The translations under genes and the position numbers were made by a program. A DNA stretch of 64,000 nucleotides. Origin: Gephyromycinifex aptenodytis. GTDB taxonomy: Bacteria > Actinomycetota > Actinomycetes > Actinomycetales > Dermatophilaceae. The first letter of the stretch is position 1, and each line of letters opens with the position of its first letter. The notes beneath the pieces are model-generated. The model saw only the letters and a list, made by a program, of their open reading frames with translations. It was not told the DNA's origin and did no database searches. Below are positions 43,240-53,109 of this stretch, piece by piece. Location of the stretch: assembly GCF_012277275.1 (NCBI RefSeq), contig NZ_CP051155.1:2294001-2358000 (forward strand), written 5' to 3'.

Positions 43240-45267
43240 GTGACCACCCCGTACCCGCACTTGTTCTCCCCCTTGGATCTCGGACGGATCAGCCTGCGTA
43301 ACCGACTCGTCATGGGTTCGATGCACACCGGGCTGGAGGACGGGGCCAAGTCGCTGCCCGATTTGACCGCTTTCTTCGTTGAACGTGCCCGCGGTGGGGT
43401 GGGCACCATCATCACCGGCGGCTACTCGCCCACCCGCGCCGGGCTGCTCTACCCGGGTGCGGCCGGGATGTTCACCACCAAACACACTCGGGGCCACCGT
43501 GAACTCACCGGCGCCGTGCAAGCCGAAGGAGCCAAGATCCTGCTGCAGCTCCTGCACGCAGGCCGGTACTCCTACCACCCGCTGCAGGTCTCGGCGTCGC
43601 GGGTGAAGGCGCCCATCAACCCCTTCACGCCGATCCCGCTGCCCCGGCTGGGAGTGCAGCGCACCATCGCCGCCTTTGCCCGCTCGGCCGAGCTCGCGGC
43701 CAGCGCCGGTTATGACGGCGTTGAGATCATGGGCTCCGAGGGGTACTTCATCAACCAGTTCCTGGCCACCCGCACCAACCGGCGCCGCGACGCCTGGGGC
43801 GGCTCCGCGCAGAACCGCCGCCGGCTCGCGGTGGAGATCGTCCGCCAGACTCGGGAGGCCGTCGGTTCGGACTTCATCATCGCCTACCGGCTCTCCATGC
43901 TCGATCTGGTTCCCGGCGGTCAGGAATGGCGCGAAGTGCTCGACCTGGCCCGCGCCGTGGAGGATGCCGGCGCCAGCTTCATCAACACCGGTATCGGGTG
44001 GCATGAAGCCCGGGTTCCCACGATCGTCACTTCCGTCCCGCGCGGTGCTTTCGTCGACACCAGCGCCAAGGTGGCGGCACATGTCTCCATCCCGGTCGCG
44101 GCCTCCAACCGGATCAACACCCCCGAGCTGGCCGAACAGATCCTCGCCGACACCGACCTGGCATTGGTCTCGATGGCCCGGCCCTTCCTGGCCGACCCGG
44201 AGCTGCCGATCAAGGCGCAATCGGGCCGCGCCGAGGAGATCAACACCTGTATCGCCTGCAACCAGGCATGCCTAGACCACACCTTCGCCCGCAAACCGGT
44301 CTCGTGCCTGGTCAACCCTCGCGCCGGACACGAACGCACCCTGCTGTTGCCGGACGTGAGCGTGCGGCGCCGGATTGCCGTCGTGGGTGCAGGCCCTGCC
44401 GGGTTGGCCGCCGCGACCACCCTGGCTCGGCGCGGCCATGAGGTCGATCTGTTCGAGGGCTCGGACCACATCGGCGGGCAGTTCTGGCTGGCGATGCGGA
44501 TCCCGGGCAAAGAAGAGTTCGCCGAGACCATCCGCTATTTCGAGAAGCAGATCGAGGTCACCGGGGTACGGCTGCACTTGCAGACCGAGGCAGATGCGGA
44601 CCTGATCGCGGCCGGGGGGTACGACGAAGTCGTGCTCGCCACCGGTGTCCTGCCCCGCGAACTCGACATCGAAGGCTTCGATGACGGGGCCGTCATCAGC
44701 TACGCCGACCTGCTGTCCGGGCGGCGCACTGCAGGGGAGCGGGTCGCCGTCGTGGGTGCCGGCGGTATCGGTATCGACGTCAGCGAATACCTCACCCACG
44801 ATCAGGTCCAGAGCACTGACATCGACACCTGGAAGCGGGAATGGGGTGTGGTTGCCCCTGAGGAGGCCCCCGGCGGACTCGGCAAACCCGACCCGGCGCC
44901 AAGCCCCCGCACGGTCTACCTGCTACAACGCAAGAGCACCCCGATCGGTAAGGGGCTGGCCAAGACGACCGGCTGGGTGCACCGAGCCTCGCTGCAGGCC
45001 AAGGGCGTGCACCGGATGCCCGGGGTTCGCTACGACCGCTTCGCTGACGGCGGCCTGGCCATCAGCGCCGGAGAACCCGAATCGGTCCGAGTTCTGGACG
45101 TCGACACCGTCGTGGTGTGCGCCGGCCAGGAATCACGGCGAGACCTGTTCGAGGAGCTCACCGTGCGCGGCATCAACGCGCACATCATCGGCGGGGCCGA
45201 CGTCGCTGCCGAACTCGACGCGAAACGCGCCATCGACCAGGCGACCCGGCTGGCCGCGCAGTTGTAA
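43240..45267 (+). CDS. fadH: NADPH-dependent 2,4-dienoyl-CoA reductase
   Basis: 675 residues from GTG 43240 (GAGGAGAC upstream). Reduces dienoyl-CoA during beta-oxidation of polyunsaturated fatty acids. An old-yellow-enzyme barrel (about 1-335) leads to the 4Fe-4S cluster cysteines C337, C340, C344 and C356. Then come the FAD fingerprint VVGAGPAGLAAATTL (near 378) and the NADPH fingerprint VVGAGGIGIDVSEYL. All parts of the family are present. Stands alone and converges on the GH65 gene with 3 bases between stops. Confidence 0.93.
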   Translation: MTTPYPHLFSPLDLGRISLRNRLVMGSMHTGLEDGAKSLPDLTAFFVERARGGVGTIITGGYSPTRAGLLYPGAAGMFTTKHTRGHRELTGAVQAEGAKILLQLLHAGRYSYHPLQVSASRVKAPINPFTPIPLPRLGVQRTIAAFARSAELAASAGYDGVEIMGSEGYFINQFLATRTNRRRDAWGGSAQNRRRLAVEIVRQTREAVGSDFIIAYRLSMLDLVPGGQEWREVLDLARAVEDAGASFINTGIGWHEARVPTIVTSVPRGAFVDTSAKVAAHVSIPVAASNRINTPELAEQILADTDLALVSMARPFLADPELPIKAQSGRAEEINTCIACNQACLDHTFARKPVSCLVNPRAGHERTLLLPDVSVRRRIAVVGAGPAGLAAATTLARRGHEVDLFEGSDHIGGQFWLAMRIPGKEEFAETIRYFEKQIEVTGVRLHLQTEADADLIAAGGYDEVVLATGVLPRELDIEGFDDGAVISYADLLSGRRTAGERVAVVGAGGIGIDVSEYLTHDQVQSTDIDTWKREWGVVAPEEAPGGLGKPDPAPSPRTVYLLQRKSTPIGKGLAKTTGWVHRASLQAKGVHRMPGVRYDRFADGGLAISAGEPESVRVLDVDTVVVCAGQESRRDLFEELTVRGINAHIIGGADVAAELDAKRAIDQATRLAAQL

Positions 45268-45270
45268 CCC

Positions 45271-47763
45271 CTAGAAGTGCGGCGAGGCCAGGTCGACGTT
45301 GCCTGCCGTCATGATCGAGCCGTCTTCGCGGCGCGTGCTCAAAGCGGCGGGGCTGCGTTCGATGCGGTACGCCAACCGCGGCCCGTGCCCGTCCAAGGGC
45401 ACCCGCACCGGTTCGTCACTGGTGACCGTGTAGGGGGTTCCCCGCACCGAGAAGGGCACCTCCTCGCCTTCTTCCAAGGTGAAGGTGATGGCCGCCTGTT
45501 CGACGTCGATGCGCACGCGAGATCCGCGGACCGAGAGGCGGAAGGTCAGCTTGTTCCACGAATCCGGAAGACGAGGATCGAAGCTCAACCGACCGCTGTA
45601 GTCGCGCATCCCTGCGAAGCCGTAGACCAGGGCATTCCACACCCCACCTGCTGAGGCGATGTGCACGCCGTCGGAGGTGTTGCGGTGCAGGTCGGCCAGG
45701 TCCACGTACAGGCCTTGGCGGAAGTAGTACTCGGCCATCCCGTGGTGGCCCACCTCGGCAGCCACGATCGCTTGAACAACGGCCGACAGCGTGGAGTCAC
45801 CGGTGGTGATCGGGTCGTAGTACTCGAAGTTGGCGCGCTTCTCCTCCAGCGTGAACCGGTCACCCTGCAGGAACATCGCCAGCACCACGTCCGCCTGTTT
45901 GAGAACCTGGAAGCGGTAGATGACCAACGGGTGATAGTGCAGCAGCAGCGGAAACTGCTCGGGGGGAGTCGTGGACAGGTCCCACAGCTCGCGCTCCAGG
46001 AAGTGTTGGTCCTGGGGGTGAATACCGAAGTGTTCATCGAACGGGATCGTCATGTGGGCGGCGCAGTTCTCCCACTCATCGATCTCCGCTTCCTGGATCT
46101 CCAGGCGAGCGACGGCCCGCTGGTAGGACTCCGGATGGTTTCGCTCCATGTCGCGCAGCGCCGCCGCCGCGCGCTCGAGGTTGAAGCGGGCCATCACGTT
46201 CGTGAACAGGTTGTTGTTGACGACCGTGGTGTATTCATCGGGGCCGGTGACCCCGTGGATGTTGAAGGTGCGTTCTGAGTTCTCGTGCCAGAAACCCAGG
46301 TCGGCCCACATCCGAGCGGTCTCGACGAGGATCGCCACGCCGTCTCGCTCCAGGAAGTTCTGGTCGCCGCTGGCGTCGACGTAGCGGGAGACCGCATAAG
46401 CGATGTCTGCGTCGATGTGGTACTGCGCGGTGCCGGCTGCGTAGTAGGCCGAGGCCTCCTCGCCGTTGATCGTGCGCCACGGGAAAAGCGCACCGCGAGT
46501 AGCGAGTTCGCGGGCTCGCCGACGCGCCGCGTCGAGCATGTTCACCCGGAACCGCAACACATTGCGGGCCGTGGTGGGTGAGGTGTAGGCCAAGAACGGG
46601 ACGACGTAGATCTCCGAGTCCCAGAAGTAGTGGCCCTCATAGCCGGACCCGGTTACCCCCTTGGCGGGCACACCGAGCTGATCGGCCCGGGCGGAGGCCT
46701 GCGCAAGCTGGAACAGGTTCCAACGCACGGCCTGCTGCAGTTCTGGTTCGCCGTCGATCTCGACGTCGCAGCGCTTCCAGTAGTCGTCCAGCCAGAGCGC
46801 CTGCTCCTCGTGGTAGTGCTGCACGCCGTCAGCACGCACCCGATCCAGGGTGCGGCGGCAACGGTCGAACAGCTCACGCACCGGCACTCCGCGGGAGGTG
46901 TGATAGGCCACGGCCTTGGTGATGAACACCGGCTGGCCCTGCTTGGCGTCGATCCGAAAGACCTTTTTGCCCAGGTCTGGCGTGGTCTCGATGAGCTCTT
47001 CGTAGTCGTTGTCGGTGATGATCCGGTGATCGGCCCCGACGGCCAAGGTCATTCGGGAGGAAGCGCAGCGGTAGCCCAGGATCATCCGGCGTTCGCTGTT
47101 CCAATGTCCCTGCGGCTCCAGCACACGGGAGGTGAAATGGGTCGACTTTCGAGGGTCGAAACCTTCGCCCATCGCCTCGTCCTTGGCGTGGTACTCATCG
47201 AACCCGTCCTGGCGGTTCAGGATCTGGCTGGACACCACGATCGGGGCGTCGCCGTCAAGCATCGTCACCATGATCGTGAAGATCGCCAAGTGCCGCTGGG
47301 TGAAGGAGACCATCCGGGTGGTCTGCACACTGACGCGCTTACCCGAGGGGGTGCGCCAGATGACGTCGCGGCGCAACACCCCGTCGCGGAAGTCGATGCT
47401 GCGCTCGTAGGACTCCAGGTCGTCCACGGCGAGCAGCAGCGGCTCGTCGTCGACGTAGAGCTTCATGAGCTTGGCGTCAGGGGCGTTCACCAAGGTCTGA
47501 CCGGTGGTGGCGAATCCGAACGCCTTCTCGGCGTGGTGGATCGGCCAGGTCTCGTGGAAGCCGTTGATGAACGTGCCATGGGTGTGCGCGTCCCGGCCCT
47601 CAGGGGGGTTTGCCCGCATTCCGAGGTAGCCGTTGCCGACCGCGAAGATCGTTTCGCTTACGCCGAGTTCGCGAGCCTTGGGGAAGCGTTCTACCAGCCG
47701 CCACGGGTCGGCCGGGAATCGGTTGCGGTCAAGCGGGTCGTGATCGGAGGTGGCAGCCTTCAC
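45271..47763 (-). CDS. GH65 family disaccharide phosphorylase (maltose/trehalose/kojibiose type)
   Basis: 830 residues from GTG 47763, overlapping pgmB by 4 bases. Phosphorolysis of an alpha-glucosidic disaccharide releases beta-glucose-1-phosphate. The catalytic acid is E510 in TGPDEYTTVVNNN, and the phosphate-binding region HRNTSDGVHIASAGG follows later. N-terminal beta-sandwich, central (alpha/alpha)6 barrel and C-terminal beta domain are consistent in length. The partner gene encodes the enzyme that uses beta-glucose-1-phosphate. Which disaccharide is cleaved cannot be told from sequence. Confidence 0.92.
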   Translation of the reverse strand: MKAATSDHDPLDRNRFPADPWRLVERFPKARELGVSETIFAVGNGYLGMRANPPEGRDAHTHGTFINGFHETWPIHHAEKAFGFATTGQTLVNAPDAKLMKLYVDDEPLLLAVDDLESYERSIDFRDGVLRRDVIWRTPSGKRVSVQTTRMVSFTQRHLAIFTIMVTMLDGDAPIVVSSQILNRQDGFDEYHAKDEAMGEGFDPRKSTHFTSRVLEPQGHWNSERRMILGYRCASSRMTLAVGADHRIITDNDYEELIETTPDLGKKVFRIDAKQGQPVFITKAVAYHTSRGVPVRELFDRCRRTLDRVRADGVQHYHEEQALWLDDYWKRCDVEIDGEPELQQAVRWNLFQLAQASARADQLGVPAKGVTGSGYEGHYFWDSEIYVVPFLAYTSPTTARNVLRFRVNMLDAARRRARELATRGALFPWRTINGEEASAYYAAGTAQYHIDADIAYAVSRYVDASGDQNFLERDGVAILVETARMWADLGFWHENSERTFNIHGVTGPDEYTTVVNNNLFTNVMARFNLERAAAALRDMERNHPESYQRAVARLEIQEAEIDEWENCAAHMTIPFDEHFGIHPQDQHFLERELWDLSTTPPEQFPLLLHYHPLVIYRFQVLKQADVVLAMFLQGDRFTLEEKRANFEYYDPITTGDSTLSAVVQAIVAAEVGHHGMAEYYFRQGLYVDLADLHRNTSDGVHIASAGGVWNALVYGFAGMRDYSGRLSFDPRLPDSWNKLTFRLSVRGSRVRIDVEQAAITFTLEEGEEVPFSVRGTPYTVTSDEPVRVPLDGHGPRLAYRIERSPAALSTRREDGSIMTAGNVDLASPHF

Positions 47764-48473
47764 GGAAGCAACTCATCCAGGTCGGACACGACGACATCAG
47801 CACCGGCAGCGGTCAAGGCTGCGGCGCCTGCACCGCGGTCAACACCGATCACGAGGCCGAAGTCACCGGCACGGCCGGCCTGCACTCCTGAGGTGGCGTC
47901 TTCAAGGACGACTGCGCGCTCCTTGGTGACGCCCAGACGGTGCGCAGCCGCCAGGAATGTATCGGGGGCCGGTTTGCCGGGGATCCCCTCTAGCGCGGCC
48001 ACGCGACCATCGACGATGACCGGGAAGAAGTCGGCCATCCCCGCTGCGGCCAGCACTGCCGGGGCGTTCTTCGAACTGGACACCACAGCCATCGCGGTGC
48101 CGCGTTCATGCAGATGCTCGACCAGGGCGAGCGAGCCCGGATAGGGGCTGACCCCGTCACGCTCCAGAACTGCGTTGAAAGCGTCGTTCTTGCGGTTACC
48201 CAGACCGCACACGGTGTGCTCGGAGGGGTCGTCGCTGGGCTGGCCTTCGGGCACAGTGATGTTGCGCGAGGCGAGGAAGTCGCGGACCCCGTCATAGCGG
48301 GGCTTGCCGTCGACGTAGGTGAAGTAGTCCTCGTCGGTGTAGGGGGTCTGATCACCACGCTCGGTGAGATAGGCGTTGAACATGTCGGCCCACGCCCGCA
48401 TGTGTACCACCGCCGTCGGCGTGAGCACGCCGTCGAGGTCGAAAAGAGCTGCGTCGTACTCTTGCCAGTCCAC
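47760..48473 (-). CDS. pgmB: Beta-phosphoglucomutase (HAD family)
   Basis: 237 residues from GTG 48473. Converts beta-glucose-1-phosphate to glucose-6-phosphate. HAD motif I is FDLDGVLTPT with D12 and D14; motif II SSS near 145; motif III GKPAPDTFL; motif IV LEDATSGVQAG. Upstream of and translationally coupled to the GH65 phosphorylase, a standard pair. The start cannot be later because motif I is at the N-terminus, so the 122-base overlap with the upstream membrane-protein gene is real in the sequence as given. Confidence 0.93.
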   Translation of the reverse strand: MDWQEYDAALFDLDGVLTPTAVVHMRAWADMFNAYLTERGDQTPYTDEDYFTYVDGKPRYDGVRDFLASRNITVPEGQPSDDPSEHTVCGLGNRKNDAFNAVLERDGVSPYPGSLALVEHLHERGTAMAVVSSSKNAPAVLAAAGMADFFPVIVDGRVAALEGIPGKPAPDTFLAAAHRLGVTKERAVVLEDATSGVQAGRAGDFGLVIGVDRGAGAAALTAAGADVVVSDLDELLP

Positions 48474-49563
48474 TCGCCCATGCTACGTGCGGCCCCCCCT
48501 GTGACCCAATCTCGTTGCGTGCGAGCTCACGGGCTGTTCGCAGTGTTTCCAGGCGTTGACGAGCGCGGAAACGGAGCGCGTCCAACAGGTGCTGATGCCC
48601 GCGGGCGCTGATGAGACTGCCGGCCAGGAACAGGCCCGCCACCGCGCCGACGAGCACCCCGAGCATGGTCAGGGTGGGAGCCACCGCCAACGCACCCGGT
48701 CCCGCGGCCTGCTGCACCCGAAGCGCGCCCAGGAGAACCACCGTCAACGCACCGAAGAGGACAACAGGACCCAGCCGGTGCACTTCGGTGCCTCGCAGTG
48801 CCCGCGGCACGCCGACGTAGAGACCGAGCAAGCCGAGCAGGCCCACCGCCAAGGCGGCACCGCCGAGCTGGCTGGCCCCGGAGACGAGCCCATCGCAAGC
48901 GGCGAAGCCCGCGGCCCCGACCAGCAGGGCCGCCACGCCGCCCAGAATGGCCGTCAACCCGGCCAAGGTGCTCGATTCGCGCACCGTGGCTGCGCAGGAC
49001 AACAGGTCCACGAGGCTACCCAGGACCATCATCACCCCGAGGGTGAGCAGAACCGGTCCGCTGCTGGCCGCCAGCGCGATCACGGTCTCGCCGACGACAC
49101 TCGCCGAGGGCAGCTCGTCCAGGCCTCCAACCTGGCTGGAAGCAGCCAGGGCCGAAGGGATGAGTACGACCGGGGTCAGCAGCACCACCAGCCCGAAGAC
49201 GCCGCGACGCATGAGGTCCAACGCCGGCAGACAGACCGCCGTCCACAGCAACGCCACCGCGATACCCAGGTAGGCGGCCGGGTCTCCCGAACTTCCCGCG
49301 GCCACCACGAGGGTGCCGTAAGCCAGGACCGCCGCCGCCGCCACCACTCGGGCGGGGATGCTGTGGCGACCGTGGCCGATACCGGCCACCCAGGAGTGAC
49401 GCGGCACGAACGCCGCGCCGATAACAGCCAACAGCGCGCTGGGAAGCAGAGCCAGCGCGGTGGCGTGCGCGAGCGTGGCAACGACGGCAGCCAGCGCCCC
49501 GGCGATCATCACGACGATGACAAAGGGTGCAGGAGAAGAGGATTGCCCAGGCGCGTACTTCAT
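48352..49563 (-). CDS. Polytopic membrane protein of unknown function
   Basis: 403 residues from ATG 49563 (weak ribosome site). About ten hydrophobic helices, e.g. FVIVVMIAGALAAVVATLAH and VVLFGALTVVLLGALRV. The final 40 or so residues (from GSQGGPHVAW) are Arg-rich and lie over the first 122 bases of pgmB in another frame. That tail looks like random translation, so the natural stop may have been lost. No family recognised. Confidence 0.6.
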   Translation of the reverse strand: MKYAPGQSSSPAPFVIVVMIAGALAAVVATLAHATALALLPSALLAVIGAAFVPRHSWVAGIGHGRHSIPARVVAAAAVLAYGTLVVAAGSSGDPAAYLGIAVALLWTAVCLPALDLMRRGVFGLVVLLTPVVLIPSALAASSQVGGLDELPSASVVGETVIALAASSGPVLLTLGVMMVLGSLVDLLSCAATVRESSTLAGLTAILGGVAALLVGAAGFAACDGLVSGASQLGGAALAVGLLGLLGLYVGVPRALRGTEVHRLGPVVLFGALTVVLLGALRVQQAAGPGALAVAPTLTMLGVLVGAVAGLFLAGSLISARGHQHLLDALRFRARQRLETLRTARELARNEIGSQGGPHVAWASGLARVRRSSFRPRRRAHADGGGTHAGVGRHVQRLSHRAW

Positions 49564-49735
49564 CTGAACCAGTCTTGCCGCCTTAAATTATGGCTGGGCG
49601 ACGACACGGTCACGGAACGGCAAAGTCTCAGGCGTCCCGGTAGGGGTGCGGCTGCCGTACATTAGGGCGCGGTGAGCCGGGAAGGCTGGTCGGCAGCATG
49701 ATTCGTGCGCCCTCGCCCTGACGTCCAGGAGTTAC

Positions 49736-52700
49736 ATGACCTCGATGACGCTCCCGTACACCGTGCTGTTGCTGGTGGCCGGTGTGATCGCCACGCCGGT
49801 GCTGACCGCGACGCTTCGTCGCAACACCGGGTGGGTGCTGGCGGCCGTATATCTGGCGGCCGCCGTTGTGTTCCTGCCGGCAGCCACGGAAGTCCTCAAC
49901 GGCGGGATCGCCCGCTGGTCGATGCCGTGGGTCCCCAGCCTCGGTGTGGCGCTGTCGTTGCGCGCAGATGGACTCGGTGTCGTCTTCACCTTCATCGCGC
50001 TCATCATCGGCGCGGTCGTCCTTTCCTATTCCAGTCGCTACCTGGAAGCCGGGCCGCAGCACCGGGGTTTCTTCCTGGTCATGGCCTCGTTCACGGCCTC
50101 GATGGTGGGTCTGGTTCTGGCTGACGACCTCTTCTTGCTGTTCATCTGCTGGGAGTTGACCTCCCTGGCCTCCTTCCTGCTCGTCGCCCAAGGCGGCCGG
50201 GGCGGGCAGCTCGCCTCGCTTCGTACGCTCTTCCTCACCTTCGTCGGTGGGTTGACCCTGCTGGTGGCGGTGGCCTTGATCGTGGCCCGCACCGGTACGA
50301 CGACGCTGAGCGCAGCCCTGGCCGACCCCATCTGGGGCACCGATCCCGGGTTCACCGCCGCGGTGGCGAGCCTGGTTCTCATCGCCGGGTTCACCAAGTC
50401 GGCGCAGTTCCCTTTCCACGTCTGGCTCCCGGACGCGATGGCAGCCTCCACCCCGGTGAGCGCGTACCTGCACGCCGCCGCCGTGGTCAAGGCGGGGATC
50501 TTCCTGCTCATGCGCTTCAGCCCGGCCTTCCACGCCACGCCGGTGTGGAACATCTGCCTGATCACCGTGGGCTTGTTCACCGCGACGCTGGGCGCTTGGT
50601 TCGCCCTGCAGCAGTTGGACCTGAAGAAGCTGATGGCGTACTCGACCGTCAGCCAGTTGGGTTTGATCGTGGCGACGATCGGTGTCGGCACCCAGGCCGC
50701 GCTGACGGCGGCAGTGCTGCACACCATCGCGCACGCCCTGTTCAAATCGGGTCTGTTCATGATGGTCGGGGTGATCGACCACGCCGTCCACACCCGAGAC
50801 CTGCGCCGCTTGCCGCCACTGGCCAAGGCGATGCCGCTGTCCTTTGCGGTCACGGCGTTGGGCGCCGCCTCCATGGCCGGTATCCCGCCGTTGTTGGGCT
50901 TCGTCAGTAAGGAATCGCTGCTGGGGGCCCTGCACGGCGCCCCGGGTCCGGCCTGGGCCGGCTGGGCTGCCTTGCTCGTCGCCGGCTTCGCCAGCATCCT
51001 CACCTTCGCCTACTGCACCAAGATCGTCTTCGGGGCCTACCTCGACGGCACGACCGACCCGGCCGAACGCCCGGTCCACCGGCCTGAGGCGCTCATGCTC
51101 CTGCCGGCATCGCTGCCGATCCTGGCCAGCGTCCCGCTGGGGCTGATGGCCGGAGTGTTGGACAACCCCTTGAAGCACGCGGTGCGCGCCGCCCTGTTCG
51201 ACAGCCACGCCCACCCGCACCTGGCGCTATGGCACGGGATCACCGCGGAGCTCCTGGTCACCCTGGCGATCTTCACCGTGGGCGCCGGGATCATCCTCAC
51301 CCGCAAACGACTCTTCGCCAGCTTGGAGCGCTCGAGCTTCCCCTTCGACGGCGCCGAGGTCATCGCGGCCCTGGCCGGTTGGTTGCGCCGCGCCGGTCTG
51401 GCCACCGCCCGCCTCGTCGAGGGAGACAACCCCTCACGGCACCTGGCGCCGATCCTGGCCCTGTTCGCGTTCGTGCTTCTGCCGGGAGTTGCGTTCCTGA
51501 TCCGCGACGACGGTCTACCGGCGCCGGTCCCGGGTTTGAGTCAGCCCATCGACCTGGTGATCTTCGTGCTCATCAGCGGCGCCGTGCTGTTGGCTTGCGC
51601 AGCTCGGGCCCGGCTGGCTGCCGTCATCGCGCTGTCCACCGTCGGTGTCCTGGCCACGACGCAGATCCTTGCCCTGGGCGCCCCGGACGTTGCCCTGACC
51701 CAGCTGCTGGTCGAGGTCCTGACCGTCATCGTCATCATGCTCGTGCTGCAGAAGCTGCCCACCTCCTTCGGCCCGACGCCTCCGGCGCGGCGGCTCGGAA
51801 CGGGCATCTTCGCGGTGATCGTCGGCCTGGCGGCCGGCGCCGGCACGTGGGCCTTCTCGGGTCGTCGCCCTCGCTCCGAACTCGCGCAGTGGTATCTGAG
51901 GGATTCCCCTGAGGTCAGCGGCGGGTCCAACATCGTCAACGTCATCCTGGTGGAATTCCGGGCCTTCGACACCCTCGGCGAACTCGCTGTGCTGGGGATG
52001 ACCGGCATCGCGCTCATCGCGGTGCTGTCCACCGTGCTGCACCGCGACTTGGCGCCGCTACCGACGCCCGCCCCGGCCAGTCCGCGTGCTCGCCTGCGCC
52101 GCGTCGCCACGCCCGGTCCGGCGCTGCGCGCCGAGCACACTCCCGCTTACCGGGCGATCAACGAGGCCTGGGGCAACGTGCTCGGGCTGCAGCTCATGGT
52201 GCGCGTGGTGGGGCCGCTGCTCATCCTGGTCTCTGCGGTTCTCTTCTGGCGCGGCCACAGCGCGCCCGGCGGCGGGTTCATCGCCGCCTTGGTGGCTTCC
52301 TCGATCGTCGGTCTGATGTACCTGTCCACATCCCGTGACCGTCAGATGGGCCCGCCGCGTCTGCCCTTGTTCCTCATCGGTGGCGGAATCATGCTTGCGA
52401 TCCTTACCGGCCTGGGCGGGCTGGTCCTGCGCGGCTCCTTCCTCGAACCCATCCACGGTCACGTCGGTCACGTTCACCTGACCAGCGCGATGATCTTCGA
52501 CGCAGGCGTCTACATCGCTGTGCTCGGCCTGATCATGGTCGCCTTCAACCTGCTCGGAACTAGTGAGAGTTCTAGCGACGAGGGCACCCGCGAACGGGTG
52601 GATGAGATCGTCGAAGGTGAGCTGCCCGGGCCGTTGTCCAGCGTGCGCGGCGAACGCCCGCCGGCCAGACCTAAAGAGGCCAAGCGTCGTGTCGGGGTCG

Positions 52701-52783
52701 GAACCGCTTTTCTCGCCCACGACCGGCTACCTCGCGAAGTCGGACGCGATACCAAAGCGCCCTCGAAGGAGGAGACACGATGA
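49736..52783 (+). CDS. mnhA: Mrp/Mnh cation:proton antiporter subunit A with fused subunit B domain
   Basis: 1015 residues, ATG 49736 with AGGAG 5 bases upstream. The N-terminal two-thirds is the NuoL-like MnhA core, with LFLLFICWELTSLASFLLVA, FPFHVWLPDAMAASTPVSAY and HALFKSGLFMMVGVIDH. The C-terminal part (about 800-1015) carries the MnhB domain, HSAPGGGFIAALVASSIVGL. So one protein replaces MnhA and MnhB. Part of the membrane complex exchanging Na+ (or K+) for protons. The stop overlaps mnhC by 4 bases. Confidence 0.93.
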   Translation: MTSMTLPYTVLLLVAGVIATPVLTATLRRNTGWVLAAVYLAAAVVFLPAATEVLNGGIARWSMPWVPSLGVALSLRADGLGVVFTFIALIIGAVVLSYSSRYLEAGPQHRGFFLVMASFTASMVGLVLADDLFLLFICWELTSLASFLLVAQGGRGGQLASLRTLFLTFVGGLTLLVAVALIVARTGTTTLSAALADPIWGTDPGFTAAVASLVLIAGFTKSAQFPFHVWLPDAMAASTPVSAYLHAAAVVKAGIFLLMRFSPAFHATPVWNICLITVGLFTATLGAWFALQQLDLKKLMAYSTVSQLGLIVATIGVGTQAALTAAVLHTIAHALFKSGLFMMVGVIDHAVHTRDLRRLPPLAKAMPLSFAVTALGAASMAGIPPLLGFVSKESLLGALHGAPGPAWAGWAALLVAGFASILTFAYCTKIVFGAYLDGTTDPAERPVHRPEALMLLPASLPILASVPLGLMAGVLDNPLKHAVRAALFDSHAHPHLALWHGITAELLVTLAIFTVGAGIILTRKRLFASLERSSFPFDGAEVIAALAGWLRRAGLATARLVEGDNPSRHLAPILALFAFVLLPGVAFLIRDDGLPAPVPGLSQPIDLVIFVLISGAVLLACAARARLAAVIALSTVGVLATTQILALGAPDVALTQLLVEVLTVIVIMLVLQKLPTSFGPTPPARRLGTGIFAVIVGLAAGAGTWAFSGRRPRSELAQWYLRDSPEVSGGSNIVNVILVEFRAFDTLGELAVLGMTGIALIAVLSTVLHRDLAPLPTPAPASPRARLRRVATPGPALRAEHTPAYRAINEAWGNVLGLQLMVRVVGPLLILVSAVLFWRGHSAPGGGFIAALVASSIVGLMYLSTSRDRQMGPPRLPLFLIGGGIMLAILTGLGGLVLRGSFLEPIHGHVGHVHLTSAMIFDAGVYIAVLGLIMVAFNLLGTSESSSDEGTRERVDEIVEGELPGPLSSVRGERPPARPKEAKRRVGVGTAFLAHDRLPREVGRDTKAPSKEETR

Positions 52784-53109
52784 TCCTCGCTGCCACCATC
52801 GGTGTCCTCGTTGCAGGCGGGGTGTATCTGCTTCTCCAACGGAGCATGGTCCGGGCCGTCTTCGGGATCACCCTGATCAGCCACGCGGCCAACCTCATTC
52901 TGTTGACGACCGGTGTGCCTGCCTGGCGCGGTGAACCGTTGGCCGATCGCACCGATCCCGCGCTGGCCGGTGACCCGTTGCCGATGGCCTTCGTGCTGAC
53001 GGCCATCGTCATCACCTTGGCCGTGACGGTCTTCATGCTCATGCTGGCGGTCCTGGGTCACAACGACGACACCCGCCGCACGCCGGCGACCGGGGAGACA
53101 CACAACTGA
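52780..53109 (+). CDS. mnhC: Mrp/Mnh antiporter subunit C
   Basis: 109 residues, NuoK-like with three membrane helices. FGITLISHAANLILLTTGVP is the MnhC signature region. ATG overlaps the mnhA stop (ATGA) and its stop shares one base with mnhD. Confidence 0.93.
   Translation: MILAATIGVLVAGGVYLLLQRSMVRAVFGITLISHAANLILLTTGVPAWRGEPLADRTDPALAGDPLPMAFVLTAIVITLAVTVFMLMLAVLGHNDDTRRTPATGETHN

Noticed and set aside
49628-51220. 530-codon minus frame inside mnhA
   Set aside because: Antisense shadow with a Gly/Arg/Gln-rich nonsense product. The plus-strand gene has clear MnhA motifs.
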